Part shown: positions 10,905 through 20,911 of the stretch, piece by piece
Numbering within the stretch: position 1 is the first letter of the stretch
Layout: each line of letters starts with the position of its first letter
Source of the DNA: Pisolithus tinctorius
Lineage: Eukaryota > Basidiomycota > Agaricomycetes > Boletales > Pisolithaceae
Length of the DNA stretch: 64,000 nt
Direction: 5' to 3'
NCBI GenBank assembly: GCA_024663395.1
Contig: JANFAH010000004.1
Span: 2,852,001-2,916,000 of the forward strand
Notes under the pieces: generated by a model
Databases searched by the model: none
Told to the model about the DNA's origin: nothing
Seen by the model: the letters and a program-made list of their open reading frames with translations, nothing else
Program-made: the position numbers and the translations under genes

Positions 10905-11599
10905 CCATCGCGCGCTGGCACAAGCCAAGACGATAACCAAGTGCTGTGCGAGCCCCCACGTGTTGCTGGCCAACTGTGGCGGTATACCGTGTGATTGGGT
11001 CTTCTCGTAATCCTTGTACAAGTGCAAAGTAACACTTTTCACGCAGGAAAAATACGTCTTGGTCTGGAGGGCATCAGTGTTGAATGTTCAACTACAAAGG
11101 AATTTGTGACATTGGCACATACTAGCACCTGTAGGTAGTTGATCAGTAAACGTATCACGGATCTTACCGCCATGTGACAGTCCACTCCTGTGCTTGCTGT
11201 ACAATACTCAACCAAAGCCCCCCAACCACAGCATGTTCTTGACCGCCAGCTGCTATAATGTCGTCATGGACCAAGAGCGATCCCGTGCAGCACCTTGGTT
11301 TTCGGAATCGGATTTTACATGCACAGGTCAGAAGTAAACTAGTGTGTATGAATGAGTTGTGGGTCCAAAACAAGCGAAATCCGACTTTCTCGACCTGCAG
11401 TATGACATGGATGACTATTCGTTTAGGCCGAAATCGAATGCCTAAGTAAAGCACAAAGTCGAGGAAGATAGGAAGTTCTGAAGAATGGGAAAAGGACTGG
11501 CTATATTTCAAATTTGGTTTTCCCAAGATTGGCATGGATGTAAATGTTGCCGTGCTGTTCGGAATGAAAATCTTCTACATCCAAGGTCTAGAGACATGT
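10905..11599. other. Upstream region of paralog 3, no gene seen
   Basis: Apart from the promoter-proximal similarity to paralog 1, nothing is recognisable. A 123-codon open frame on the minus strand (11164-11535) has no family resemblance and begins at a non-ATG codon. Confidence 0.4.
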
Positions 11600-12068
11600 T
11601 CGAACTCTTCACACTCCTCATTATCAGCCTCCAGGGTTTCCTTGCGAGCAGTGCAAACAATCGTCTGAGCCAATATGTCAATACATGTGGTTTCCTCTGT
11701 GATGATATGCTGAAAATTTACCTGTCCTTGACCAGTTGTTTGGTGGTCTTGAATGACAAATCTACTTAACGACACTTCTAAACCATCTCCTGACCTTGGG
11801 TGCTGCAGTTTGTGAGAGAATTTGGCATGGGCATTCAGTCTGTCCACAGAAAGATTAACTGAAATGTAGATTAGAACACAAAGGAACATGGAGTACACAC
11901 ACTGCTAACAATGAGTTGGTGTACACTGGAATAGCATGACATCAGCACCAATCATATATGAGAAAAGCTGTCAAGACTGCAGTGGTAAACTTACAGCCAG
12001 ACCCAACGATGAAGAATCCCGGCCAAATATCTGTAAATGCTTGCGATGAAGAGGTCAAATAGAAAATT
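11600..12068 (-). pseudogene. DUF6534-like gene copy 2, 3' half, cut off by the KDZ insertion
   Basis: This aligns with 2130-2570 of copy 1 along its length. Shared landmarks on the minus strand include DILAQTIVCTARKE versus DILTQTIVRTAPKE, and LFDLFIASIYRYLAG versus LCDLLIAKMRSYLAG. Similarity stops exactly at 12068. The sequence that should follow, aligning with copy 1 from about 2590 to 3690, is found 34 kb away at 46148-47207. Both halves are decayed. Confidence 0.65.
12061..12068. repeat. Left 8-bp target-site duplication of the KDZ element
   Basis: AGAAAATT immediately before the left inverted repeat. The identical 8 bases follow the right inverted repeat at 46140-46147. Confidence 0.85.
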
Positions 12069-12175
12069 CACCCTTGGCAGCAGTTTTTTGCCATTCCCAC
12101 GGTCTTTAGATGTAGTTTATGTGTACGTGAGAATAGGTCATATAGATGCCATCCTCAGGGCGAGGCTCGTGCCAA
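12069..12175 (+). repeat. Left terminal inverted repeat of the KDZ element
   Basis: It pairs imperfectly with 46030-46139 read on the other strand. The best blocks are the first 11 bases, CAGTTTTTTGCC versus CAGTTTTCGGC, and TCTTTAGATGTAGTTTATGTG versus its counterpart ending TAGTTTTTGTG. Confidence 0.75.
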
Positions 12176-12280
12176 TTCCAAAAATAGTTGCGTCATCTAT
12201 GGGCCTCCGATGCCATAATGAATTCCCTAGATACTGTATGTAAGGCAACATCTGCTAACCTTCATGAGTTGCTCATAAGA

Positions 12281-12408
12281 AGGCATGCTCAATTGCAGAT
12301 GTCATCCAAAAAGTTGTCAAGTTTGTCAAACTTATATTGAGGTTTCTGTCACTCAAAGCGAGACAGGCAGGGCTATGCGAGTGCATGTGAGGTAATGCTG
12401 TCTCCGGC
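12281..12408 (+). repeat. Left inverted repeat of Harbinger 1
   Basis: It matches the reverse complement of 15973-16104 with few differences. Most differences are CpG versus TpG or CpA, for example GTCATCC versus GTCGTCC, AGTTGTC versus AGTCGTC and CTCAAAG versus CTCGAAG. Confidence 0.85.
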
Positions 12409-12518
12409 TGCTCCGGCATGGGAATGACCAATTAGGCAAGTGGGGAGCTAGTCTCCGAGCCTCTGTGACATGCTACTGGACTCCGGCTCTGTAGTGAAGT
12501 TCGTACTAGGAACAACAG

Positions 12519-14397
12519 ATGGACTACAACTTCTACTCAGAATATGATACTCCAGCTCTTAGTCTCACTGAAGCACACAGCTTCCAGCAACTCTATCCTC
12601 ACAATGCTATACAATCAGCTGAAAACAGGCAGCCAGCAAGCATATTCAGCCTCCCAGAGTTTGCAAGCAATGGTCACTATGTGCACAGTGGCAGTGGGAC
12701 ACTCACTGGTTCACACAGGCCTCAGCAGTCCATGGATGGTGATGGTCATACCTACCTGTCCTCCTTAGGCATGTTCCAGGAGGGTGAACACTACATGGAC
12801 CATCAACAACACCATCAAAGTCATGGAAACGGCACAGACTGGTTCAATAGAAGGTAAAGTTTTCAATACTTCAATGGCACACAAATCTCAACACCAGCAT
12901 TTCCAGTCAAAATGACCAGCTCCGTCCACACAGTGTGCACCAAGGGCAGGTTCTCAACCTGGAGACCCAATGCTATGAGAATGAACAATGGCAGACTTCT
13001 GTAAGTGAATGTACACTCACTGACTTTGATTTATTTATTTGAGATTTACCAGGCCTCTGGTCATGGACAACAGAATGACCACCTTATGGTACAGGATTGC
13101 ACCTATCCAAACACCATGAGCAATGACCCCACTACATCACCATCACCATGCATAGCCCCCCTGAAACAGAAGCGCACATGCAATGAGAGCATGAGCCTTC
13201 CTGAGGGTGGGGAGGGTGTTAAGAGGATGCGAAAGGAAAACCAGCCACTCGCACAAGAGAATGGTGCCAGTACCAACAAAAAGCTGGTAAAACCAATGAA
13301 GCAACAGTGCAAGGCAAAGCAGAAGGCCAATGGTGACAAAGCAATGGAGCAGTTTGAGTGGATGCAGGAAAAGGATCGTAACTGGACTGATGTTGATACG
13401 ACACTCCTTTTGGAAGCACTTCTAGGCAGTGAGAGCACCTACTTCAATACTCTCATTGTAAATGCCAAGCGTGCTTATAAGAAGGTAACTTGGAACTATA
13501 ATTTACAATTACACACTGACTATATTTCCTTGTGTTGATTGCAGGTTGCTTCAGAGGTTTTTGGTGACCAGCAGCACACTGCAGAATCTGTCAGAGGGCA
13601 TTACGAACGCCTGAGGAAAATTTTCTCATACATTCTCAATTACGAGTCAATCACAGGAAATGGAGGAGGAGATCCAGATGTGGAGATACTTGATGAACAG
13701 ATTGAAAATGCATGACGTGCAGGGAAGGATGTTGGAAATCTGTCAGGCACCATATTAAAGAAGTTCTATGGGCTGGGATGGTATGAGCTATTTAATGACA
13801 GGTGAGCGAGCAAATTATGTTTGCTTGAAGAGGAACTAAACAACGTACAGGCTTGGGGAACATCCAGGCCTCACATGAGAAGAGGTATTCCAGTCTGGAT
13901 CACTGTCAGATGCTGTTGAGATCAACAGCAATGATGAAGATGACAGTGATTTTGAAGTGAAGATACAGGCCAATCCATCGGCATCATGCAAATTTGAAAA
14001 ACCTACATCACGAAAGCCCACTTCCACCATGACACCTCCAGCAAGCAAAGGTAAAGTGGCAGTGCAGAAGGGCATCACAGCACCACGACACCGATGCCAA
14101 ACTTCTCATGGTGGGTTCAGCACAGAAGCTGCAGAGTTTTTTTCATCAAATGTTGAGTACTTGAGGTCTACGATGGAGTCAGAGAAGGAACGCTTGATAT
14201 TGCTACAACAGAAGGAGGCCCAGGAGGAGAAGCAGCATGATCTTTTGATGGCAAAGGGAATTGCAGAGGTTAGGCAGGCAGAAACAAATGCAAAAGTGAG
14301 GCATGCACAAGAGGTTATGTTGATGGAAGGAATGCCAGAGGAGGTCAAGGCCCATGCACGTGAAGTGCTACTGAACTACTTCTCTATCAATCAGTAA
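12519..14397 (+). pseudogene. Harbinger 1 Myb/SANT-like DNA-binding protein gene, two nonsense codons
   Basis: Five exons with clean GT..AG introns at 12854-12897, 13001-13052, 13485-13544 and 13802-13850. The N-terminal exons are Gln/His-rich. Exon 3 is basic and enters the Myb/SANT-like domain at NWTDVDTTLLLEALLGSE, which continues in exon 4 with SEVFGDQQHTAESVRGHYERL. The C-terminal exon ends in a coiled coil (about 14150-14330, rich in E, K, Q and A). PIF/Harbinger elements need such a Myb-like partner to move the transposase to the nucleus and to the ends. TGA at 13713-13715 and TGA at 13876-13878 interrupt otherwise well-kept frames. Both fit CGA to TGA, the result of methyl-CpG loss. 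Confidence 0.8.
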
Positions 14398-14443
14398 TCA
14401 TCAGGTATCATACTGGAAAGAGGTCATCTAAAATTACATTCCG

Positions 14444-15568
14444 TCACTGCTGACCAGCTTCCCTGAGCCACTCATCTGTCTCCCAAGCAGGAAGTGCTGT
14501 TCCAGCAGCTTGAATGTCATCAGCCTCTCCATAGCCACACAAATCCACATCATCAATATCACCATTGTCGACCTCAGTATTACTGTTTTCAAAGAAAGGA
14601 ATGAGTTGTGGATGATCACCCAAGTCTATGCACAGGTTGTGCAGAGCAACCAGCGCCTCCACTGCTCGATAGGTATCGCCTATGTCCTGCTCTGGCGGCA
14701 TGTCCTTCAGGCTTGGAAACCGGCCCTTCAGAAGGCCAAGGGAATGCTCGACTGTGATGCACTGTGAAGACAGTTGTCTGTTGAACTTCTGGCGACGTTG
14801 CCTCTCCACAGGTGGCTGTGTATTGACCTCAGGCTCTGTGAATGGGCGGAGAATATATGGTGATGATGGATAACACGATGACTAGATAACTATACCTTTA
14901 TCTGCAAGCAATAAAGCATTGTCTTGAAGGTAGTGAGAGCGCTGTTGCCAGATATGTGACTTCTTCCACATTGTCACATCAGATACTGATCCAGGCCATC
15001 CAAGCTCAACTGCAGTGAAACGGCACTCATGATCAACGATGACTTGAACATTTAACTTGTAACAAGGTGAGCACAAGACATTGCAAGAATTATATCAATG
15101 CACTGCAGGAAATTTCTTCTGGCACATAAAAGAGAAGCCATTGTGCTCTGGCATCTGTGTTAGGCGGATGAGTGTGCCATCCAGCATCCCAATGCAGTTT
15201 GGGATGCCAGAATGATCCATAACATGCCTTGCAATTTCCTGATGGCGCTCTTCATTGCCCCATGTCACAACTTTGAGGCCAAGTTCCCTCAAGGCACGTA
15301 CTACTTGCCTACAGTAAAGGAAGACAGTGCCAAAACCAATCCCTAGCTTGTGTGCGGCCTGCATGGGATTTGCACCCAATATCCCATAACAAAGAAGGAA
15401 ACAAGCAAGTTGAAAGCACACTGGCCGTTGCAGCTTTGTTCCAGTGGATTCAAAGATCAGATTTTTCTCCAACATGTGCACCAAGCGATCAAACATAGTA
15501 CAGCCCATCCTGCTCAGTCTATCAGGATCCATCAGTGATGGAAATGGACATGACTCACTGGTATTCAT
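14444..15568 (-). CDS. Harbinger 1 DDE transposase (DDE_Tnp_4 type)
   Basis: Exon 1 (15104-15568, ATG at 15568) holds the helix-turn-helix-like N-terminal region and the first catalytic aspartate in IGMLDGTLIRL. A 48-nt intron (15056-15103) joins KKFPA to LNVQVIVDHECRF, restoring the usual family junction. The second aspartate is in GWPGSVSDVTMW, and the glutamate is in ITVEHSLGLLKGRFPSL (exon 3). Conserved YILRPFTEPEVN sequence lies at about 14829-14866 but is separated from LLADK by some 20 nt containing a stop. This is either a tiny or alternative intron (a 60-nt GT..AG choice also exists) or a lesion. The gene converges on the Myb-like gene, with 46 bp between the stop codons. Confidence 0.75.
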
Positions 15569-15582
15569 GGCGGAAATCACGA

Positions 15583-15972
15583 TCTGGCCAGCTCAGAGAC
15601 AACTCAAAAAATTCATTACACTTCTGCCATTGATTGTAAGGGCCACGATGAATCAGTGGTGATAGTAACCCAGAGAGAACATAGAGCCCCATGCTCGTCC
15701 TAAAAAAAAAAAGTGAGACTCGTAGATCATGTTCTTCCGACTCAGCATCTTGTCTGCCTTCAAGATCCTGCTGAATTTGAGCTCATTCTCGCCTTGACTC
15801 TGCCAGCATGCATGCATGTGCAGAATACAATGCAAGCAGATCACTGGCATCCTGTTGTCATAGTCGCCCTGCGCGCGGCATGTGGTGAGCGTTGAACGTT
15901 GAGATAGACCAGCGCTCGAGTCTTCGTCGATAAGCATTGTCACATCAGTGCTCTTGCCTAAACAGGCCTCAG
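15583..15972. other. Upstream region of the Harbinger 1 transposase
   Basis: No gene. It lies between the transposase start and the right inverted repeat and presumably carries its promoter; no TATA box is evident. Confidence 0.4.
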
Positions 15973-16104
15973 AGCGGCCGGAGCCAGCATTACCTCACCT
16001 GCACTTGCATAGCCCTGCCTGTCTCGCTTCGAGTGACAGAAACCTCAATATAAGTTTGACAAACTTGACGACTTTTTGGACGACATCTGCAATTGAGCAT
16101 GCCT
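15973..16104 (-). repeat. Right inverted repeat of Harbinger 1
   Basis: Partner of 12281-12408. It ends GAGCATGCCT, followed by the 3-bp duplication AGA at 16105-16107. Confidence 0.85.
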
Positions 16105-16265
16105 AGAGCCACTGGTGGCGGTCCGCCATAGTAGACTGATGTTTCCGAGAGGCTATGCTGAGGGTCTTGCCTCCACAAACCTTCGCGAGTAGCTCTTAAG
16201 AGCCACTGGCAGCGGTCCACTGGAGTAGACTGACATTGCCAAGAGGCTGCACTGAGGGTCTTGCT
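16105..16265. repeat. Two tandem units of about 97 bp in the KDZ left arm
   Basis: AGAGCCACTGGTGGCGGTCC (from 16105) recurs as AGAGCCACTGGCAGCGGTCC (from about 16200). Both continue into AGTAGACTGA and GAGGGTCTTGC. The first unit's left part lies before 12281, because Harbinger 1 is inserted within it. Such subterminal repeats are often transposase-binding sites; that role is inferred. Confidence 0.6.
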
Positions 16266-16497
16266 GGAGTTTTTTCGTGTTCAAACCATATGTTTTTTTG
16301 TTCTTTGTGGCAGTCATCCCATACAATATGTTTTTTCAGTTAGTTTTGACCTTGGTCACATGAGAATGATTCGCAGGGCATAAACTAATTGTATTGGAGG
16401 TGTACAGAACACGATGTGTAGCGATGACCAATACGTACTGTGCACGAGATCTCAGAAGCATATGGTAAAATTTTTTAAAGTTTTCTCTCGAGAACGG
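16266..16497. other. KDZ left-arm noncoding sequence
   Basis: AT-rich, with no gene; it ends at the insertion site of LTR element A (target bases ACGG at 16494-16497). Confidence 0.5.
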
Positions 16498-16961
16498 TGT
16501 AGGGAACGAGTTCGAGTTCCCTAGGAGAATCCATCTTGGTCAGGAGTTTAGGGGTAGAAGGACTTGTTTTGTTTCTTGCCTTTGTTTTTGTGTTTGTACC
16601 CCTGGACTTGGTGACGAGCAGCTGCGTCGCTGACTAAGTGCGTGTGCTGTGTTCGCGCGAGTTCAGTTTACCATAACAACAAGTACATGTCACAGGCCCT
16701 CAGAGTAGGGTGATTTAGTCTCGCATTTCGGCGAGTTTTTGAAGTTAGATTTATTACTTTGGGGAGTACCCAAAGTGCCAGGAGGACTGGCAAGAGTATT
16801 AGACAGGCACAGCTAAGTATCTTTTTTTTCTAGTTCGCAATTTTTACTTTTTTACTACACTTCTTTCTCCAGAGAGAACCTCCCTTTTGGGTCGAGCACT
16901 AAAACTCGCCCATTACTGACTATTACCATTATAGGTATACCTTATATTACCTATTCCTACA
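16498..16961 (+). repeat. Element A 5' LTR
   Basis: 464 bp, TG..CA ends. It opens with a perfect inverted repeat TAGGGAAC / GTTCCCTA (16500-16507 and 16516-16523). Differences from the 3' LTR include CCATCTT versus CCGTCTT and GGTAGAAGG versus GGTGGAAGG, plus a small change near the 3' end. Confidence 0.9.
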
Positions 16962-16963
16962 TC

Positions 16964-16980
16964 TGGAGCCCACCGCGAGG
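16964..16980 (+). promoter_or_regulatory. Element A primer-binding site
   Basis: TGGAGCCCACCGCGAGG, 2 nt after the LTR, is identical to the site in element B (25287-25303). TGG would pair with a tRNA's CCA end. The next base implies a tRNA with U at position 73, which suggests cysteine tRNA, but this is only an inference. Confidence 0.7.
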
Positions 16981-17198
16981 GGGGTTCTGTCCATTTTGGG
17001 GAAAGAAGCCACCATTTTATCACCGAACGAAGTTTTTGCTGGGTTGACTAGGACAAGCTAAAGCTAATTTTTGAGCAGCAAATGTCAAACAAGTGTTGAA
17101 GTCGAAGATCCCTCGAGCCAAGAAGCAAGTCCGAAGGCAAATTAATAGTTGAATTTCTGCGAAGAAGTCGTGAGAATGCGCCAAGAGAACTCGAGGGA

Positions 17199-18281
17199 AT
17201 GCCACTGAGGCATTCGAAGGATGCACCATGGTTCTCAGGGTGCGCAGCTGACCTTTTTAGGTATTTCGAAGAGGTTCGAAGTCTTTGCAAGCGCGAGAAT
17301 TGCTTTGATGACCAAGAATGGGCGAAATGGGTTTGCTGGTATGCAAGCAGCGAAGTCTCGGACTCATGGTACGAATTCGTCGAAGATCAGCTGAGTTGGC
17401 CCGAATTCGTGGTGGCCATTGCGCGTTTGTATCCTGGGTCCCGGAAAATGGATCGACAGTATTCGAGGAATGACATTTACAGCCTCGTTGACAGCCGAGC
17501 AAGAAGAGAAGTTCGTACAGAGGAAGAACTGATGAACTACAGACTATATTTTCTAGATATAGCAACGTATCTACGGGTTTCGAAGCAACTCAAGGCTGAT
17601 GAGCTTGAAGACCTCTATGTACAAGGCTTCGACAAGGAATTCCAGCGCGAAATTATTCGGAAAATGCGACGCGACGATCGACGGCGACACTCAGATGATC
17701 CATGGCCCATGGAGCAAGTAACATACACAGCAACACGACTTCTACACAAAGGATTTCACTCGGAGCGAGCACGAACAAGTGCGGAAGACTACTATGAGCC
17801 ACGAAGTGACCCAGAATCAAGTTCGGACAAGCAACATCTATCTATGAAGTATTTTCTGCCTACAGCTACACATGACTCGCTGACGAACAATGTACAGGGA
17901 TCTACAGAAGTATCAAGGTACATGGAGTGCGAGAAAGCACCAAAGTTAGTTTTGACATGTCACGCGCAGCCACACAGCCCACCTGAGAAGACAAATAGTG
18001 AGGACCGAAGCCCTGGCAGGCTCATTGAAGCAGCCGCAGTGACCAGTTTTGAGACGAAAGAGTTTTCCTTGAGTATGAACAGAATACTGACTACTGAGTT
18101 ACAGGAAGCAGTAGAACTCGAGCGAGTCGAACCTGCATTGGTGGAGGAACCACTCACAATGAAAGTCCCATTCGAATTCGAAGCGAATTACAACACTCAA
18201 AGGGGTTTTTCTTTTTGTTCATATCGAGCTTCTCTGATGGCTACTGGTGTGTCACTACAGGAGTCCTACCTAAGAGGTTGA
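17199..18281 (+). CDS. Element A Gag-like protein
   Basis: 360-residue protein with an ATG start at 17199. Residues 8-190 align with the Gag core of element B: PWFSGCAADLFRYFEEVRSL versus PKFSGKTADLVRYLEEIHHL, WAKWVCWY versus WPKWAIWY, and the shared DDPWPM after a charged segment. This is the retrotransposon Gag (capsid) fold that packages RNA. Unlike B's Gag there is no C-terminal CX2CX4HX4C knuckle; the tail is polar and low in structure and ends in an intron-like segment (18195-18262). No upstream coding exon is obvious. Confidence 0.7.
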   Translation: MPLRHSKDAPWFSGCAADLFRYFEEVRSLCKRENCFDDQEWAKWVCWYASSEVSDSWYEFVEDQLSWPEFVVAIARLYPGSRKMDRQYSRNDIYSLVDSRARREVRTEEELMNYRLYFLDIATYLRVSKQLKADELEDLYVQGFDKEFQREIIRKMRRDDRRRHSDDPWPMEQVTYTATRLLHKGFHSERARTSAEDYYEPRSDPESSSDKQHLSMKYFLPTATHDSLTNNVQGSTEVSRYMECEKAPKLVLTCHAQPHSPPEKTNSEDRSPGRLIEAAAVTSFETKEFSLSMNRILTTELQEAVELERVEPALVEEPLTMKVPFEFEANYNTQRGFSFCSYRASLMATGVSLQESYLRG

Positions 18282-18326
18282 GGTAGTGAAAGGAGCGGCC
18301 TTGGAGTTCCTGCAGTCAGCAGAAAT

Positions 18327-18929
18327 ATGCATCAGTTAACCAATGACCCGTTCAGGTCAAAGATTCCGCTCGAATTCAAAGCCGAAAGGCTCGAAGAACA
18401 CCCGAAGCCCACAAGAGTTGAAGTCGAAGGGCTCGAAACACTCACAGGCAGTCCCGAAACAGATAGGTTGGCATATGAAGAGGTCATTGACTCACACAGA
18501 GCGCCGCAGCACATGAATCACATCGAGTCGAAGGTTATTGCAAGAAGAATTCAGATCGAGGAGCCATCGAGGCTCGTCATACGAAGGAAGCCCCCGGATG
18601 AAGTTTTGCGAATCGAAATGTTGAAGCACGCGGCGAGGGTGGACGACCTCGCACTCGAAATATTCCGCGGCCGCTCAGTGTTGGCAATAAATGTTTTATT
18701 CGAGGATTCGTCGAGCGAATCGACGCGCACATTCGGTATTAGGACTTGTGCAGAAAGTCCTGCGATGTTGACTAAGCGGAGTCACGTGACCGCTCTGCGT
18801 GTTGTGGCCGCGCGCATTCAAGTACTACATACTGACGACTCTACTGTTACAGGCCAACTATGCAAGATCGTGGCAATCGAAGAATATGAAGAATGGGGCG
18901 AGTGGCGTACCGTATGGAAGTTACCGTGA
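18327..18929 (+). CDS. Element A second frame, unknown protein
   Basis: 200 codons from the ATG at 18327. The product is charged, rich in E, R and S, with no recognisable domain. It begins with the same IPLEFKAE-type wording as the end of the Gag frame (VPFEFEAN), suggesting internal duplication. It could be a C-terminal extension of Gag reached by splicing, or not translated at all. Confidence 0.4.
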   Translation: MHQLTNDPFRSKIPLEFKAERLEEHPKPTRVEVEGLETLTGSPETDRLAYEEVIDSHRAPQHMNHIESKVIARRIQIEEPSRLVIRRKPPDEVLRIEMLKHAARVDDLALEIFRGRSVLAINVLFEDSSSESTRTFGIRTCAESPAMLTKRSHVTALRVVAARIQVLHTDDSTVTGQLCKIVAIEEYEEWGEWRTVWKLP

Positions 18930-19083
18930 CTCCAAGCGGCGGCGACGATGACAAGAGCGACATCGGCAGTGACTCGAGCGACAGCAAAGACGATGACGAC
19001 GACACTCGGCACAGATCGAAGGCCACGCGAAGCTAGAACAGCCGTTAAATGGGAATGAGGCGCGACGAGCGCTGGTATTGGGC

Positions 19084-20911
19084 TCGACGGCCCAAGGTTT
19101 CATTTACATTCCATAGCATTTTACTTACAGCTGTTTTACTCTAGGGAAACCGGATATTCACAACGGACGACGATCACGATACAAAGAATGACAACGACTA
19201 GGCCTAGCGCAGATCAATGGCCGTACAAGATCGACTGTGCCGTTCGATGGAGGCGAAGCGCAACAGATGCAGACACAGAACTCGATAGCTCGAGGTTTCA
19301 GTTTGGTTTTAGGACGCTTTACTTAAATCTTTGTTATTCTAGGGCAGACAGATATCTACGACGAAGCACGACCGAAGAACTGGTAACTGCGATTCAAGAA
19401 ACTACGGCGATCTACGAGCAAATGTCGCACGGACGAATGACAAGATTAGTACGATGGCTACAGTTCGGGCTACGACCGCAGTCGTCGGGGGTACGAGATC
19501 CGACGAGCATGGATACTGAGCCAAATGGCTTAAGGTTTTATTTCAGACTTAAATCGTTTTACTTACGTCTACTCTATTCTAGGAAAAACAGAAGTGCGAG
19601 ACGGCGCTCGAGCGACATCCAAGCGGCCGCGATACAAGGAACGACGACGACAGTTGGACTTAGCGCAGATAAACGGCCGTACGAGGTTGGGGGTGCCGTC
19701 CGGTGGGAACGATGTGCGATGAGCACGGGTACTGAGCTCGACGGCTCGAAGGGAAAACGGCTATCTACGACGAACAGCAACGATCGCGATACAAAGAAGA
19801 TGACAACAACAGCGACTACAGTGACAGCGACAACGACGACAACAAGGCTCGAAGCAGATTGGTGGCCATGCAAGGCTGGAACAGCCGTTCACTGGGAACG
19901 AGGCGCAATGAGCACGGGTACTGGGCTCGACAGCCCAGGGTTTTGTTTTGATTCTGGAATGTATTACTTACATCTATCCTACTCTAGGGACGGCAGACAG
20001 TTGCGACGAAGTGCAACCAGCGTCCCTGCGATCAAGACTCAAGAATCTATGCTCGAACGTCATCGGCGATCGTCGAGGATACGACATCCGACGAACATGG
20101 AAATGGAGCCTGACGACTCAAGTTTTTATTTTTGTTTCATAACTTTTTACTTACAGGTACATTTTTCTAGAATAGACAATAAATCAGGAGAGAGGATGCA
20201 GCAACTTACGGAGCGACGAGCGAAACCAAGAGGAGTCACAAGAAGAACGTTCGGAGTGACTCTGCGGACTTGTACGCAAGAACTGCTACAGAAGGCAGCG
20301 CGACAGTGGAATTCAGGTTCGGAGCAAGAGGCGCGATGCACGAGGAGTTTTGAGGCTACACCAGTTGGGCCCGAAGGCCCAAGTTTTATGTTTCGCTTTC
20401 AGGCGTTTTACTTACAGCTACAACGCTTTAGGGAATACAGGCATTTACAAGGCATCGAAGAATCTACAGCTAACTACGAACGAAGTATGACAAGACAAAT
20501 GCGACGAATATGGTTTGATCTACAGCAGCAAGTCTCGAAGTTGCAAAGAGACGCGTGCAACGCGAGGAGTATCAAGGCCCTGCCGAGTGGGCTTGACAGC
20601 CCGAAGTTTAGCTTTCTCCTTGGAGCGTTTTACTTATGGCCGCATCGTTTTAGGAAAGACAAAGTACTACCAGCAGTTGAGGAATCTTTGAGCTACAAGA
20701 TGTCTGCAGTACGAAGAAGCGGTTTTATGGGTCGACGTGTTGTCGAACGACTATGCGAAGCAACAAGGACTCAAGTTATCACTGAACGATGGTCGTTTGA
20801 AGCAACAGAGAGCTCTCGGCGGAGGGGCAACATAGAGGATTCACGCACTGGGCTTGACAGCTCGGATTTTCATTTTGATCTTAGAACATTCTATTTACAT
20901 CCTCGTTATTC
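19084..20911 (+). repeat. About nine tandem units of 180-260 bp with a 48-nt intron-like core
   Basis: Each unit has CTCGAC-GCYCGAAG or a variant, then a pyrimidine-rich 48-49 nt segment that starts mostly GTTT, contains TTTTACTTAC about 20 nt from its end, and ends CTAG or TTAG before GGAAA/GGGA. The segments end near 19144, 19346, 19582, 19990, 20171, 20431, 20654 and 20911. One unit (junction at about 19750) lacks the segment exactly. Confidence 0.75.

Larger units (their letters stand above)
12281..16104. mobile_element. PIF/Harbinger DNA transposon 1
   Basis: 3824 bp, bounded by inverted repeats of about 130 bp that begin AGGCATGCTCAATTGCAG and by 3-bp duplications AGA (12278-12280 and 16105-16107). 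It contains a convergent pair typical of this superfamily: a Myb/SANT-like gene (12519-14397, plus) and a DDE transposase gene (14444-15568, minus). The boundaries are confirmed independently: removing the element restores AGTTGCTCATAAGAGCCACT, which matches AGTAGCTCTTAAGAGCCACT in the neighbouring repeat unit at about 16190-16209. Confidence 0.9.
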
